Part shown: positions 16,694 through 26,885 of the stretch, one piece after another
How positions within the stretch are numbered: the stretch's first letter is position 1
Layout of the letters: each line of letters begins with the position of its first letter
Assembly (NCBI GenBank): GCA_963773105.1
Contig: CAVZAA010000010.1
Location: 1-64,000, forward strand
Source: Trebonia sp963773105
GTDB taxonomy: Bacteria; Actinomycetota; Actinomycetes; Streptosporangiales; Streptosporangiaceae
Direction: 5' to 3'
DNA length: 64,000 bases
The notes under the pieces: generated by a model
Databases searched by the model: none
What the model was told of the DNA's origin: nothing
The model's input: the letters and a program-made list of their open reading frames with translations, nothing else
Position numbers and translations under genes: made by a program

Positions 16694-16776
16694 CCGCAGG
16701 GGGTGCCGCTGCCGTTCCCGGCCCGCAGGCGCCGGCACGGTTATCCTTTTCCTGGATACGAGAGGAGGCGCCACGG

Positions 16777-17130
16777 ATGACGGCTGAGCACGTACAAGGT
16801 GACGAGCCGCTGATTCCCATGCCCGCGCTGACACTTGACGCGCTGCGGCAAGCGGTGGCGGCCGTCGTGCCCTCCCGGCTGCCCGAGTTCTTCCAGGAAA
16901 TCCAGGATGCTTTCAGCCAGGCCGGCGACGAGGACAGCGTCTTCCCGATCCGGCACTTCTATCAGCGCTGGGGTGCCACGATCGCGATTGAGCGTCGGCC
17001 TTCGGTGGCCGCGCGCCTGCACGCCGCCGAGCGCGCACTCGCTGACCCCGACGCTGGCGTCCGGGAACGGGCCATCCAGGAAGCCGCCGAGATCGTCCAG
17101 GCGGCTTACCACGAGGTCGCGGGTGGCTGA
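16777..17130 (+). CDS. DUF6247-like protein, putative antitoxin
   Basis: This 117-residue protein starts at ATG 16777 after a strong GAGAGGAGG site. It is helical and acidic in its middle: 'SRLPEFFQEIQDAFSQAGDE' (about 30-49) and 'ARLHAAERALADPDAG'. This matches the pattern I associate with DUF6247, a small actinobacterial family often found next to RelE-like proteins. The stop overlaps the next gene by 8 bp, an arrangement typical of toxin-antitoxin pairs. Neutralisation of the downstream product is inferred from the layout, not shown. Confidence 0.65.
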   Translation: MTAEHVQGDEPLIPMPALTLDALRQAVAAVVPSRLPEFFQEIQDAFSQAGDEDSVFPIRHFYQRWGATIAIERRPSVAARLHAAERALADPDAGVRERAIQEAAEIVQAAYHEVAGG

Positions 17131-17374
17131 CTGGCACTGGGTATGCGTCACCGATGACCTGCTCGATGGGCTGACGCCTGACGCCGTCCGGGCGGTCCAG
17201 CAGCTAGCTGAGGAACTGGCCGTACGCGAATCGATGGTGTTCCTGGACGGCCCGGGGTTCACGGGCGATCCGCCTGGGCTGCGCACTATCCAGCGAGGTC
17301 CGCTGATGCTCGTCTACCTGACTGATGTCCGCGGCGAGCGCGTGGTCCTCGTCCAGGTGAACTGGATCGGGTGA
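17123..17374 (+). CDS. Small RelE/ParE-like protein, putative toxin
   Basis: This 83-residue protein is read from GTG 17123, inside the end of the DUF6247 gene (8-bp overlap). A helical first half ('LTPDAVRAVQQLAEELAVRE') is followed by a strand-rich end ('PPGLRTIQRGPLMLVYLTD', 'RVVLVQVNWIG'). This order is that of the RelE/ParE mRNA-interferase or gyrase-toxin fold. Catalytic residues cannot be assigned with confidence. Translational coupling to the upstream gene fits an antitoxin-first operon. It could instead be an inactive relative. Confidence 0.55.
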   Translation: MADWHWVCVTDDLLDGLTPDAVRAVQQLAEELAVRESMVFLDGPGFTGDPPGLRTIQRGPLMLVYLTDVRGERVVLVQVNWIG

Positions 17375-17395
17375 CGCGTCGGCAGCCGCCACTGG

Positions 17396-17623
17396 ATGCC
17401 GGACGGCGAACTGCTTGGCCTGGTGATGATCGGACCGCACGTGACCGACATGGCGGAGGCCGGCGTCGTCGCGATCGACTCCGGAGCAGCCGTCCAGACC
17501 GTCGCCGACGGCATGGCGCCGCACCCGACGCTGTCGGAGGCCATCAAGGACGCCGCCCTCGTCGCGCTCGGCCGGGCGATCGACGTCCCGAACCGCAAAG
17601 CGGACCCGCCGCCGCACCCCTGA
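17396..17623 (+). pseudogene. C-terminal fragment of dihydrolipoamide dehydrogenase
   Basis: The 75-residue reading frame contains 'GELLGLVMIGPHVTDMAEAG' and 'MAPHPTLSEAIKDAALVALG'. These correspond to the dimerisation-domain tail of Lpd, including the His-Pro-His-Pro region (here 'PHPTLSE') that completes the active site of the partner subunit. The remaining ~390 residues (FAD and NAD domains, redox disulfide) are missing. The fragment begins 22 bp after the putative toxin gene, so the break point lies there. Confidence 0.75.
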
Positions 17624-17771
17624 CATGACGACGACTGGGCCCAATGCCCGTCAGCACGGCGCTTTACGAGGTGAAACTGGACTGGCACGCGGGTCAGATG
17701 ACAGATGTTAGCCGCGGGCTGAGAGCAGACAGTTGGAACCGTAGTGGCCCGTGGCAGAGGGGAGATCGGCG

Positions 17772-18167
17772 ATGGCCGACTGGATCGAGACACAGATCAC
17801 CACCAAGGTCAGCCCAAGGTCGGTTACCGACACTGTCTCGCGGCTGACCGGCATCCTTTCCGCGAAGGGCATGAAGGTCTTCGCCGTGATCGACCAGAGC
17901 GCCGAAGCGAAGCGGGTGGGAATGCAGCTACGCGAGACCACGCTGGTCATGTTCGGCAGCCCGGCCGCAGGCACGCCAGTGATGGTGGCCGTGCCGCTGA
18001 CCGCAGTTGACCTCCCGCTCAAGGTGCTGATCTGGGCAGACGACGGGCAGACGAAGGTTACGTACTACGCGCCCGCGGCGCTCGCGGCACGTTACGATCT
18101 GAGCGCCGACCTGGCGGCCAAGCTGGCCGGGATTGATCCGCTTACCGACGCGCTGATCGCTCCCTAG
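17772..18167 (+). CDS. DUF302-domain protein
   Basis: From ATG 17772, which follows GAGGGGAG, the product is 131 residues. The pattern 'SRLTGILSAKGMKVFAVIDQ' leading to 'TTLVMFGSPAAGTPVM' and 'LPLKVLIWADDGQTKVTYY' is diagnostic for DUF302, a small alpha/beta fold sometimes linked to sulfur or metal stress. An in-frame GTG at 17751 is a less likely start. It stands alone between the lpd fragment and a LuxR regulator. Confidence 0.85.
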   Translation: MADWIETQITTKVSPRSVTDTVSRLTGILSAKGMKVFAVIDQSAEAKRVGMQLRETTLVMFGSPAAGTPVMVAVPLTAVDLPLKVLIWADDGQTKVTYYAPAALAARYDLSADLAAKLAGIDPLTDALIAP

Positions 18168-18247
18168 CAGGTGCCTAGTCGCGGGCGCAGGCTGGTGGGC
18201 GTATCGTTCCGAACTGGGAGGATTGCCTATGCTCGGAACCTGTCTCA

Positions 18248-21027
18248 GTGGGCCGGCTTGACGATCCGCACACCGGTATAGCCGGGGGCCTGATCGGCCG
18301 TAGCGCTGAGTTGGCGGCGGTCGGCGCGTTTCTCGATAGGGCCAGGTCCGGTGGGGCGGCACTGCTGATCTTCGGGGAACCCGGCGCGGGCAAGACGGTG
18401 CTGCTTGATGCTGCGGCCGAGATGGCCCTTGCGGCAGGCACGCAGGTTCTGCGCGTGGCAGGTGTGGAGTTCGAGGCGGACATGTCCTTCGCCGGGCTCC
18501 ACCAAGCGCTCCTTCCTCTTTACCAGGAGTTCACCGGGCTCAGTCAACCGCACCGGGATGCGCTGAACGTGGCTCTGGGTTTCGGTGCGGGTCAGGCGCC
18601 GGACCGGATGCTGGTGTCCAACGCAGCGCTCATGATGCTCCGCCAGGCTGCCGTGGCTCGCCCGGTACTGGTGGCCGTCGACGATCTGCCCTGGCTTGAC
18701 CGGGTAAGCGCGGGGGTGCTGGGCTTCGTGGCCCGTCGTCTGGCCGGCAGTTCCGTCGCATTCCTCGCCACGTCAAGGTCGGGAGAGGAGAGCTTCTTCG
18801 AGCGTGCCGGGCTGCCGCAGCTGGAGCTGGTGCCGCTCGATGACAAAGCGGCGGCCGGCCTGGTCGCTGCCCGCTTCCCTGGCATGGCCGGGCATACCCG
18901 GCAGCGGGTGCTGGCCGAGGCACGGGGCAACCCGCTGGCGCTCTTGGAGCTACCCACCATGCTGGACGCGTCGCAGCCTGAGGCACTAGCGGGGTTTGCG
19001 GCCGCACTGCCACTGAGCAGGCGGCTGCAGGCGATGTTCGCCGTGCGGGTGACGGCCCTTCCTGAAGGAACGCGGCGACTGCTGCTGTTGATGGCGCTCG
19101 ACGGTACCGGCGACCCCCGGGTGCTGCGGGCTGACGGCAGCAGTCAGCATTTCGACGATCTCGCCGCGGCGGAGCGGGCGCGACTGGCCTATGTCGATCA
19201 CGCGACCCGGCGGCTGGCGTTCCGGCACCCGCTGATCCGCTCGGCCGTGGTGGAGCTGTCGACCGAAGATGAGTGCCGCCGAGCCCATGAACAGCTGGCC
19301 GGTTTGCTGGCCGATCAGCCCGATCGCCAGGCGTGGCATCTGGCCGAAGCGACCATGGCACCCGACGAGCACGTCGCAGGACTGCTCGAGCAGGTCGCCC
19401 AGCGCATCCTGGCGCGCGGCGACGCCACCGGCGCGGTAGCCGCGCTGACGAGGGCCTCCGAACTGAGCCCGCAACGTGCCGGCCGAAGCCGGCGATTGGC
19501 CAAGGCCGCCTACATCGGCGCCACCGTGGCCGGCGAGCTCGATACCGCCTCGCAGTTGCTCGATGACGCGCGGCGAGCCGACCCGGATCCGGGCGGGTCA
19601 CTCGAGGCCGCGATCGCGGCGTCCTACCTCCTGCTGAACGGCGATGGCAACGTCGACACGGCCCATCGGCTGCTCGTCGGCGCCATCGAGAACCGGGCCG
19701 CAGTCGATCCCGGGAGCGACAGCGTGCTGGAGGAAGCACTGCACGCCCTGCTCCGGGTGTGCTGGTTCGGCGGACGAGCCGAACTGTGGAAACCCTTCGA
19801 CGCCGTGCTCGCCCGGCTCGCCCCGGACATCCCGGCGTCGCTGGACCTGGCGAGCAAGATCGTCGCCGATCCGGTACGCACGGCCGCCCCGGCGCTCAAG
19901 AAGCTGGACGCGGCGATCGCCGACCTGACCGACGAGATCGACCCGGTCCGGATCATGCGGATCGCTAACTCGTGCGGGTTCGTGGACCGCTACGGGCCGT
20001 GCTGCGACGCGTTGTGGCGGGTAGTTCGGGACGGTCGCGAAGGCCGCGCGGTCGGATCGGCCATCACCGCGCTCATCCTGCTGGGCTTCGACCACTTCCG
20101 GACCGGCCAGTGGGACCAGGCCCGGGAACTGACCGACGAGGCCCTCAGGCTGTCCGAACCTCATGGTTACCGGATCCTGGGCGCGCAGCTCAACCTGGCC
20201 GTCATCGCGGCCTGCCGGGGCGACGAGGACCGAACGCGCGAACTGACCGACGCCATGCTCCAGTGGGCCGCACCGCGCGGGGTGCGCGTGGCGCAGTGGA
20301 ATGCCTGTTACGCCCGGGGACTGGCCGCGTTGGGCCGGGGTGATTTCGAGGAGGCTTACCGTCAGGCGAGCACTATCAGCCCAGCCGGTACCTTCGCGTC
20401 TCACGTGCCTTATGCCACCTGGGTCATGATGGACCTGGTCGAGGCCGCCATGCGGACCGGACGCCACGTCGAAGCGGCGCCCCACATCACCGCGATCCGC
20501 GCCGACAACGTCGCGGCGCTATCCCCGCGGATCGCCTTGCTGGCCGTGGGGGCGGCGGCGGTCGCCGCCTCGGACGCGGCGGCGACGGGGCTCTTCGAGC
20601 AGGCGCTGATGATTCCCGGCATTGACCGGTGGCCGTTTGACCTGGCCCGAGTGCAGCTGGCCTACGGCGAACGACTGCGGCGCACGCGGGCCACGACGGT
20701 GTCGCGGGTGCACCTGACGGCCGCGCTCGAGACCTTCGAGCGCCTCGGCGCCCGGCCGTGGACGATCCGGCCGGCCACGAACTTCGGGCCACCGGCCAGA
20801 CCAGGTCTCGCTCCACCATGTCCGTATCCGAGGTGCTCACACCGCAAGAGCACGAGATCGCGATGCTGGCCGCCGCCGGCCTGACGAACAAGCAGATCGG
20901 CGAACAGCTCTATCTGTCGCATCGGACCGTCGGCGCTCACTTGCATCAGGTATTCCGCAAACTCCGCATCACGACCAGGGCCGCGTTGCGCGATGCGCTC
21001 GCGGCGCATCGCCCAGAACAGCGCTAG
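18248..21027 (+). pseudogene. LAL-type LuxR regulator A, frameshifted before its HTH
   Basis: The gene encodes an AAA-type ATPase with Walker A 'GEPGAGKTVLLD' (about residues 42-53) and Walker B 'VLVAVDDLPWLD', a long TPR-like middle, and a LuxR HTH ('LTPQEHEIAMLAAAGLTNKQ'). The main frame (GTG 18248 to 20884) loses phase near 20770, where 'ARPWTIR' should continue to 'AGHELRATGQ'. One G seems missing. The HTH lies in the next frame and ends at 21027. Repaired length is about 925 residues. Such regulators couple ATP- or inducer-sensing to DNA binding. Without the repair the protein cannot bind DNA. It has two paralogs in the window. Confidence 0.8.
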
Positions 21028-21300
21028 CGCGGGCACGAGCCCCGGACCCCCGGTGCGGAGCTACGTTCCGCCAAGGCGGGCAACCCCGCTCGTTCGGCAT
21101 AAGCACGTGAATTATCCCTAACGGTCCGGGTTTCACCCTCGCCTGAGCCGTTCCTGCCCGGCCGGGTGGTAGCGCGTTACGTCATCTTCTCTACCAAGCA
21201 GCGGCGGCTCTGATGGAGATGGAGCCATTTGACCGATGACCCATTTCTGGCTCGGCCCGCAGAATCGGCGACAGAACGTACGCAAAACAGGAGAAGGGAG

Positions 21301-21645
21301 ATGGCTATGGGCCTGCCTAACGGAGGTGAGCGGCTGCCGCAGCCGGTCAATGACTTCGGCGGCTTGCCGGCCGAGCCGATGGTGATCGAAGAGCATGAGC
21401 TGGCGCCGTGGGAGAAAAGGTGCCACGCAACCCTGGAGTGCCTGAACTGGCGCGAGGCGATGAGCATGGAGGAAAAGCGCCGTGCCATTGAGGACCTCGG
21501 CCAGACGATCTATGCCGGGTTCACGTACTACCAGAAGTGGGCACTGGCCGTGGCGACCCGGCTGATGGACAAGGAGCTGATCACGCAGGACGAACTCGCT
21601 AACAAGACGGCCGAGGTGCGCGCCCGCTTCGAGGTGGCGTCATGA
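21301..21645 (+). CDS. Thiocyanate hydrolase beta-like / nitrile hydratase beta N-terminal subunit
   Basis: This 114-residue protein starts at ATG 21301 behind AGGAGAAGGG. 'CHATLECLNWREAMSMEEKRR', shortened here to its CxECLxW core, and 'DLGQTIYAGFTYYQKWALAV' match the beta subunit of thiocyanate hydrolase (ScnB) and the N-terminal half of nitrile hydratase beta. In ordinary nitrile hydratase this half is fused to the C-terminal barrel; here the two are separate genes, as in ScnB/ScnA. The stop overlaps the next ATG by 4 bp. It would form part of a heterotrimeric hydrolase with the next two gene products. Confidence 0.75.
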   Translation: MAMGLPNGGERLPQPVNDFGGLPAEPMVIEEHELAPWEKRCHATLECLNWREAMSMEEKRRAIEDLGQTIYAGFTYYQKWALAVATRLMDKELITQDELANKTAEVRARFEVAS

Positions 21646-21944
21646 GCCGGTTCAGCGCCGGTGACCAGGTCCGGGTCCGCGCGCAGGAAACCTTTTCTCA
21701 CTCCCGGGTGCCGGCTTACGCCCGGGGCCGCACCGGCGTGGTGGAGCGAGTGCTGTCCGACTTCGTGATCCCCGAGGACGACGCCTGGGGCCGGCTGTGG
21801 CAGGGCGGGCGCCGCGAGACGCTCTACCGGGTCCAGCTGCACCAGGCCGGCACCTGGCCCGGTTACCGCGGAGAGGCCGGCGATACCCACGAACTAGAGA
21901 TCTTCGAGCGCTGGCTCGAGCCCGCAGAGGAGACGACGACATGA
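21642..21944 (+). CDS. Thiocyanate hydrolase alpha-like / nitrile hydratase beta C-terminal subunit
   Basis: This 100-residue protein begins 'MSRFSAGDQVRVRAQETFSH' and contains 'GRTGVVERVLSDFVIPEDDA', then 'TLYRVQLHQAGTWP'. It is the SH3-like barrel seen as ScnA or the C-terminal half of nitrile hydratase beta. ATGA overlaps join it to both neighbours (21642-21645 and 21941-21944), giving stoichiometric expression of the three subunits. It has no catalytic metal ligands of its own and contributes to the active-site pocket at the interface. Confidence 0.75.
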   Translation: MSRFSAGDQVRVRAQETFSHSRVPAYARGRTGVVERVLSDFVIPEDDAWGRLWQGGRRETLYRVQLHQAGTWPGYRGEAGDTHELEIFERWLEPAEETTT

Positions 21945-22585
21945 GCACAACCCAGCACGACGTAGCCGCCCGAAGCGCGCACCCGCCGGTCGCGGCCGAG
22001 GTCGAGGAGGCTCCGAACGAGTTCGAGATCCTTGAGACCGCGGTCCGCGAGCTGGCGATCGCCCACGGCCTGTTCTCCGCCGCTGATCACCGTCAGTGGC
22101 TGGAATGGATGGACGCGGCCACGCCTGCCCTCGGCGCCCGGCTGGTGGCCCGCGCGTGGACCGACCCCGCCTACCGGGAGCGCGCTCTGGCCGACGGCAC
22201 GGCCGCGGCCCAGGAGATCGGCATCGTCAATTATGACCAGGCCCCCCTGATCGTGATGCCGAACACGCCGCAGGTCCACAACCTGGTCTGCTGCACCCTG
22301 TGCTCGTGCTATCCGCGGGCCCTGCTGGGCCTGCCGCCGGACTGGTACAAGAGCCCGTCCTATCGCCGCCGAGCGGTTCGCTGGCCTCGCGTGGTACTCA
22401 CCGAGTTCGGCACGATCATCCCGCCGGAAATCGATATCCGGGTGCACGACTCCAACGCCAACATGCGCTATCTCGTGCTGCCGATGCGCCCCGATGGGAC
22501 CGAAGGCTGGACCGAAGAACAGCTCGCCGCGATCGTCACCCGGGACTGCATGATCGGCGTAGCCGTCCCAACCGCCAACACGTAA
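21941..22585 (+). CDS. Nitrile hydratase alpha / thiocyanate hydrolase gamma-like catalytic subunit
   Basis: This 214-residue protein carries the metal site 'CCTLCSCYPR', with Cys118, Cys121 and Cys123 as ligands. In this family the second and third cysteines become sulfinic and sulfenic acids. The Thr (CTLCSC rather than CSLCSC) points to cobalt, not iron, in agreement with the Co/Ni transporter downstream. With the two split beta-type subunits, the assembly resembles thiocyanate hydrolase (SCN- to carbonyl sulfide and ammonia) or the three-part toyocamycin nitrile hydratase. Substrate cannot be decided from sequence alone. Confidence 0.85.
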   Translation: MSTTQHDVAARSAHPPVAAEVEEAPNEFEILETAVRELAIAHGLFSAADHRQWLEWMDAATPALGARLVARAWTDPAYRERALADGTAAAQEIGIVNYDQAPLIVMPNTPQVHNLVCCTLCSCYPRALLGLPPDWYKSPSYRRRAVRWPRVVLTEFGTIIPPEIDIRVHDSNANMRYLVLPMRPDGTEGWTEEQLAAIVTRDCMIGVAVPTANT

Positions 22586-22702
22586 GCGTGAACGCCAGGT
22601 CACCGGCCGCGGGCCGGGCTGTGCCGGGTCGGCAGCTGGTTACGTGCCAGCCCGATCGGCGGCCAGGTGACCGGGTGCAGCCATCCAGAACAGGAGTGAC
22701 TC

Positions 22703-23869
22703 GTGAGGCACTTGCCGTCCCCGGGCCGGTCTGCGCTGCGCGGGATGCGCCTCGCCGAATGGTCCCGGCTCGCTGCGATGTTCGTGTTCATCCTGGCCGT
22801 CAACGCCGCGGGCTGGGGTATTTACATCTGGTGCGTGATGCCGCACCACTTCGACTACCAAGGGGAGGCCGGGACCAGAGGGCTCGGCGTCGGGCTCGGG
22901 GTCGCCATCACCGCGTGGTTCCTGGGCTTCCGGCACGCCTTCGACGCCGACCACATCTCCTGCATCGACAACACCACCCGCAAGCTTATGGCCGACGGGA
23001 AAAGACCGCTGGGCACCGGGTTCTTCTTCTCCTTCGGCCACTCCACCATCGTCATGGCGGTCGGCGTCGGCATCACGATGGCAGCCCGGGCCACCTTCGG
23101 CGCGATGGTCAACCCGAGCTCGGCCTACGAGACGGCCGGCGGCGCCACCGGGACGCTATTGTCGGCCGGGTTCTTGTACCTGATCGCGCTGCTGAACCTC
23201 ATCGTGCTGGCCGGCATCTTCAAGGTCTTCCGCGACATGCGCAATGGCACCTACGACGAGGCCGAACTCGAGGCCCAGTTGCAGGCCCGCGGTCTGATGT
23301 ACCGGTTCTTCGGCCGGTTCATGAAGTCGATCAACCACACCTGGCAGCTGTACTTCGTGGGCCTGGTGTTCGGCATCGGCTTCGACACCGCCACCGAGGT
23401 CGTGCTGCTCGCCGCCACCGCTTATGCCGCGATCCAAGGGCTGCCGTACTATGCCGTGCTCGCGCTGCCGTTCCTGTTCTCGGGCGGCATGATGCTGTTC
23501 GACACGCTGGACGGCTGCTTCATGAACTTCGCCTACGGCTGGGCGTTCGCCCGGCCGGTCCGCAAGGTCTACTACAACCTGGTCATCACCGGGCTGTCCA
23601 TCGGCGCCGCGTTCATCATCGGCACCATCGAGATCCTCGGCATCCTGACCACCGAAGCGCACCTGCACGGCGGCTTCTGGTCCGTCATGGCCAACTTCAA
23701 CATCAACGTCGCCGGGTTCTGCATCGCTGCCCTGTTCATCGCCGTCTGGGCGGCGGCGCTCGCCTACTGGCGGTGGGGCAACGTCGAGGCCCGGTGGACC
23801 TCCAACGTGGCTGCCCCGGCTGAGGCGGCGAGCCGCGACCCCGGGCTCCCCTCGGTAGGCCGTGCATGA
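22703..23869 (+). CDS. NiCoT-family cobalt/nickel transporter
   Basis: This 388-residue membrane protein starts with GTG 22703 after CAGGAGTGA. The NiCoT signature 'GFRHAFDADHISCIDN' (HX4DH core) lies in the second membrane segment, and 'GFDTATEVVLLAATAYA' and 'FSGGMMLFDTLDG' are further family blocks. It imports Co2+ or Ni2+; in this position it is equivalent to NhlF, which supplies cobalt to nitrile hydratase. It lies 117 bp downstream of the catalytic subunit. ATGA 23866-23869 couples it to the next gene. Confidence 0.9.
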   Translation: MRHLPSPGRSALRGMRLAEWSRLAAMFVFILAVNAAGWGIYIWCVMPHHFDYQGEAGTRGLGVGLGVAITAWFLGFRHAFDADHISCIDNTTRKLMADGKRPLGTGFFFSFGHSTIVMAVGVGITMAARATFGAMVNPSSAYETAGGATGTLLSAGFLYLIALLNLIVLAGIFKVFRDMRNGTYDEAELEAQLQARGLMYRFFGRFMKSINHTWQLYFVGLVFGIGFDTATEVVLLAATAYAAIQGLPYYAVLALPFLFSGGMMLFDTLDGCFMNFAYGWAFARPVRKVYYNLVITGLSIGAAFIIGTIEILGILTTEAHLHGGFWSVMANFNINVAGFCIAALFIAVWAAALAYWRWGNVEARWTSNVAAPAEAASRDPGLPSVGRA

Positions 23870-24198
23870 CGCCGGTCAAGCCTCCGGTGAACGGCTGGCA
23901 TTGGAAGGAGTGGTGGGCCGAACTGGCCGGCACGGCCGTGCTGCTGTTCGCGATCGTCACGGCAAAGTACTGGGCCGTGCACGCCGGGCCGCCGTTCAGC
24001 GACCCGACCACCATCGTCGTGATCGTGGGGACGACGGCGGGGCTCGCCGTGCTCGGCGTCTCCGTCAGCCCGCTCGGCCGGCGCTCCGGCGCACACCTCA
24101 ATCCCGCGGTCACCATCGGCTTGTGGCTGCAGAAGGTGACCGGCCGCGCCGACCTGGCCGGCTATTGCACAGCGCAGATAGCCGGCTCGCATGCATGA
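23866..24198 (+). pseudogene. Truncated aquaporin (MIP family)
   Basis: The 110-residue product starts 'PVNGWHWKEWWAELAGTAVL' and reaches the first NPA motif in 'SGAHLNPAVTIGLWLQ'. It then stops at 'CTAQIAGSHA', where intact aquaporins continue with 'GA..GS' into helix 4. The second half, including the second NPA and the selectivity-filter Arg, is absent. It is coupled by ATGA to the cobalt transporter, so it was once part of the hydrolase operon. One half of an aquaporin cannot form a pore. Confidence 0.75.
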
Positions 24199-24240
24199 TC
24201 AGCGCGGTCACGCTATTTACTACGGTGAAGAGGATCGCCC

Positions 24241-24591
24241 ATGAACGCGGACGACAGTGCGCGGCTGCGAGACCTGCTGGCAAACAACCGCACGTTGCTC
24301 GCCTACATCCGGACCGCACTCTCGTTCGCCGGGCTCGGCTTCGCCGTCGCCAAGTTCGGGCTGAGCCCGAAGACGATGCATGTCTCCGGATACCTCGGGA
24401 CCTTCATGGTCCTGGTCGGGCTGCTTTTCACCATCATCGGTTTCGTGCAGCATCGTGCCGTGCTGCTCAGGGTAGAGCCGCCGCCACCAGGCGCATCCGC
24501 GCCATCGCGATTCCCGCACGTTGCGGCGGCCATCAGCTGTGCCCTGGTTTGCGCGCTGCTGGCCATCTATCTCGCGGCCAACGCCACCTAA
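24241..24591 (+). CDS. DUF202-family small membrane protein
   Basis: This 116-residue protein has 'ANNRTLLAYIRTALSFAGLG', the typical YidH/DUF202 opening, and three hydrophobic segments (about 27-40, 51-68 and 93-112). Function of the family is not established. GAAGAGGA precedes ATG 24241. The gene sits between the broken aquaporin and a decapitated LuxR gene, so it seems intact between two deletion points. Confidence 0.8.
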   Translation: MNADDSARLRDLLANNRTLLAYIRTALSFAGLGFAVAKFGLSPKTMHVSGYLGTFMVLVGLLFTIIGFVQHRAVLLRVEPPPPGASAPSRFPHVAAAISCALVCALLAIYLAANAT

Positions 24592-24592
24592 C

Positions 24593-26869
24593 GTGGCTGC
24601 ATCGCGATCGGAAGCGGCGGGCTTCTTCGAGCACGCTGGTCTGCCTGTGCTCGAAGTACAGCCACTCGATGAGGAAGCGGCGGCACAACTGGTCGGGACT
24701 CGCTTCCCGGCCCTCGCTCCCGCCGTCCGCCGACGGCTCATGTCCGAAGCGGAGGGTAATCCGCTGGCCCTTTTGGAGCTGCCGGCCACACTAACCGACT
24801 CACAGCGAAGTTCGGCAACAGCTCTGCCGACCACACTGCCCCTCAGCCGGCGCCTACATGCTGTGTTCGCTTCGAGGGTCTCTGAGCTTCCCACTCAGAC
24901 GCGTCTGGTACTCCTGCTCGCCGCACTGGACTCCACGGGCAGTCTCGACCCGATCCGGGCGGTGCACGGGCTAAGAGGCCTCGAAGACCTTGGTCCGGCG
25001 GAGCAGTCTCGACTCATCGAGATCCAGGAAGGCACCGGACTGCTGAAGTTCCGTCACCCGCTGACCCGGTCGGCGGTGGTGGCTATTACGAGCAATGATC
25101 AGCGCCGCAACACCCACCAGGCTCTTGCGGGGCTGCTGTCAGATCAGCCCGAGCGCCGGGCGTGGCATCTCGCTGAGGCGGCTATCGGCCCCGACGAAGA
25201 GGTCGCCGGTCTTCTCGAGGAGGCGGCGCATCGCATCCGAGGTCGCGGCGACGCCTTGGGCGCGGTGAGGGCACTCATAAGGGCCGCCGGGCTCAGCACT
25301 CCAGGCTCCGGCCAGAGTCGTCGGCTGGCCGAGGCCGCAGTCATCGGCGCGACCGTGACAGCGGAGTTGCCGAACGTTTCGGAGCTGCTGGCGCGTGCCC
25401 GAGAAGCCGACCCCGAGCACAGCAGGTCGTTGCCGGCTGCTACGGCGGCCGCCGCGGCGCTCCTCTACTGGCACGGCGAGGTGGACACCGCCCACGGGCT
25501 GCTCGTGGCGGCGATCGAGACGTGGGCCGACAGATACGACGTGACGGACACGGCGCTCGTCGACTCGCTGCTCCACCTGCTCATGGTGTGCTGGTTTGGG
25601 GGCCGCGACGAGTTGTGGGAACAGTTCGACGCGGTGATCGCCCTTTTCGGGCCGCACGTCCCCAGCATGGTGAATCTTTGGATGAGGGCGTTTGCCGATC
25701 CTGCCCGGGTTACGGCGCCGGTACTTGAGGACCTTGATGCCGCGGTTAGGCGTCTGCGCGACGAATCCGACCCCACCCCGATCGTGCGCATCAGCATGGC
25801 CGCCGCCTTTACCGACCGATTGTCTGGTATGCGCGAGCCCTTGTGGCGATTGGTTAGCGGAAGTCCGGAAGGCGGTGCCGTCGCAGCCGCCGTCACGGCG
25901 GCGTTCCAGCTGTGTCTTGATGATTTCGTTATAGGACGATGGGATGAGGCTGAGCAACTGGCTGAGGACAGTATCCGGATATGCGACGCTCGTGACTATC
26001 AGCTCCCGGGACAGCTTTTGAGATATGGCCGGGCGCTCGTTGCCGCCGCCCGCGGTGAGGACGAAACGGCATGGTCCTTGGCCGACGAGCTGGCCCAATG
26101 GGCCGTGCCCCGGGGCTCGGAGCACGTTCAGTGGTACTGCTGGCACGTCAAGACGCTCGTAGCGATCGGACGCGGCGAGTTCGACGAGGCGTATCGATAC
26201 GCGTCATTCATCAGTCCGCCGGGCGTCCTCGCCTTCCGTGTCCCGGTAGCCCTCCGCGTTCCGATGGATCTGGTGGAAGCCGCCACCAGGACAGGCCACC
26301 ACACTGAAGCCGCTGCCCACGTGGCCGCTATGCGCGATAGCCGAATCGCTGACATCTCCCCACGGCTGGCGCTTATGGCAGCCGGGTCGGCGGCCATTGC
26401 CGCCCCCGACAGCGAGATAGTCGAAGCGTTCGAGCGGGCACTCGCCGTCCCGGGCGCCGGCCGGTACACCTTTGATCTGGCCCGCGTGAAACTCATCTAC
26501 GGGGAACGGCTGCGCCGTGCCCGCTCCGCACTGACCGCACGCAAGCACATCTCCGCTGCGCTTGGGACCTTCGAGCGACTCGGCGCCCAGCCGTGGGCGA
26601 TCCGGGCAGGGAACGAGCTGCGTGCGACCGGGATCACGCACGCCAGCCGAGGCAGCCACGGGTCGGCCGTGCTGACTGCCCAAGAGCTCGAGATCGCGAA
26701 ACTGGCCGCGGCAGGGCTGTCCAACAAGCAGATCGGAGAACGACTGTTCATGTCTCACCGCACTGTGGGAGCCCATCTTTACCACGTCTTTCCCAAACTC
26801 GGTATCACCTCCCGTGCCGCGTTGCGGGATGCACTCCGCCTTGCCGGAGTAGTCGATTCCGGCAAGTGA
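24593..26869 (+). pseudogene. LAL-type LuxR regulator B lacking its ATPase N-terminus
   Basis: Homology to the other two LAL regulators begins abruptly at 'VAASRSEAAGFFEHAGLPVLE', 2 bp after the stop of the DUF202 gene. It continues to a complete C-terminal HTH ('LTAQELEIAKLAAAGLSNKQ') at 26869. About 175 residues with Walker A and Walker B are missing. A GTG at 24593 could start translation, but no ribosome-binding site is visible. The remaining ~758 residues are in one open frame, unlike copies A and C. A fragment with intact TPR and HTH but no ATPase could still bind DNA. Confidence 0.7.
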
Positions 26870-26885
26870 TCGGACACCTTCCCGG

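Noticed and set aside
21030..21300. A cobalamin or cobalt riboswitch before the hydratase operon
   Set aside because: No B12-box-like sequence was recognised; only ordinary GC-rich spacer.
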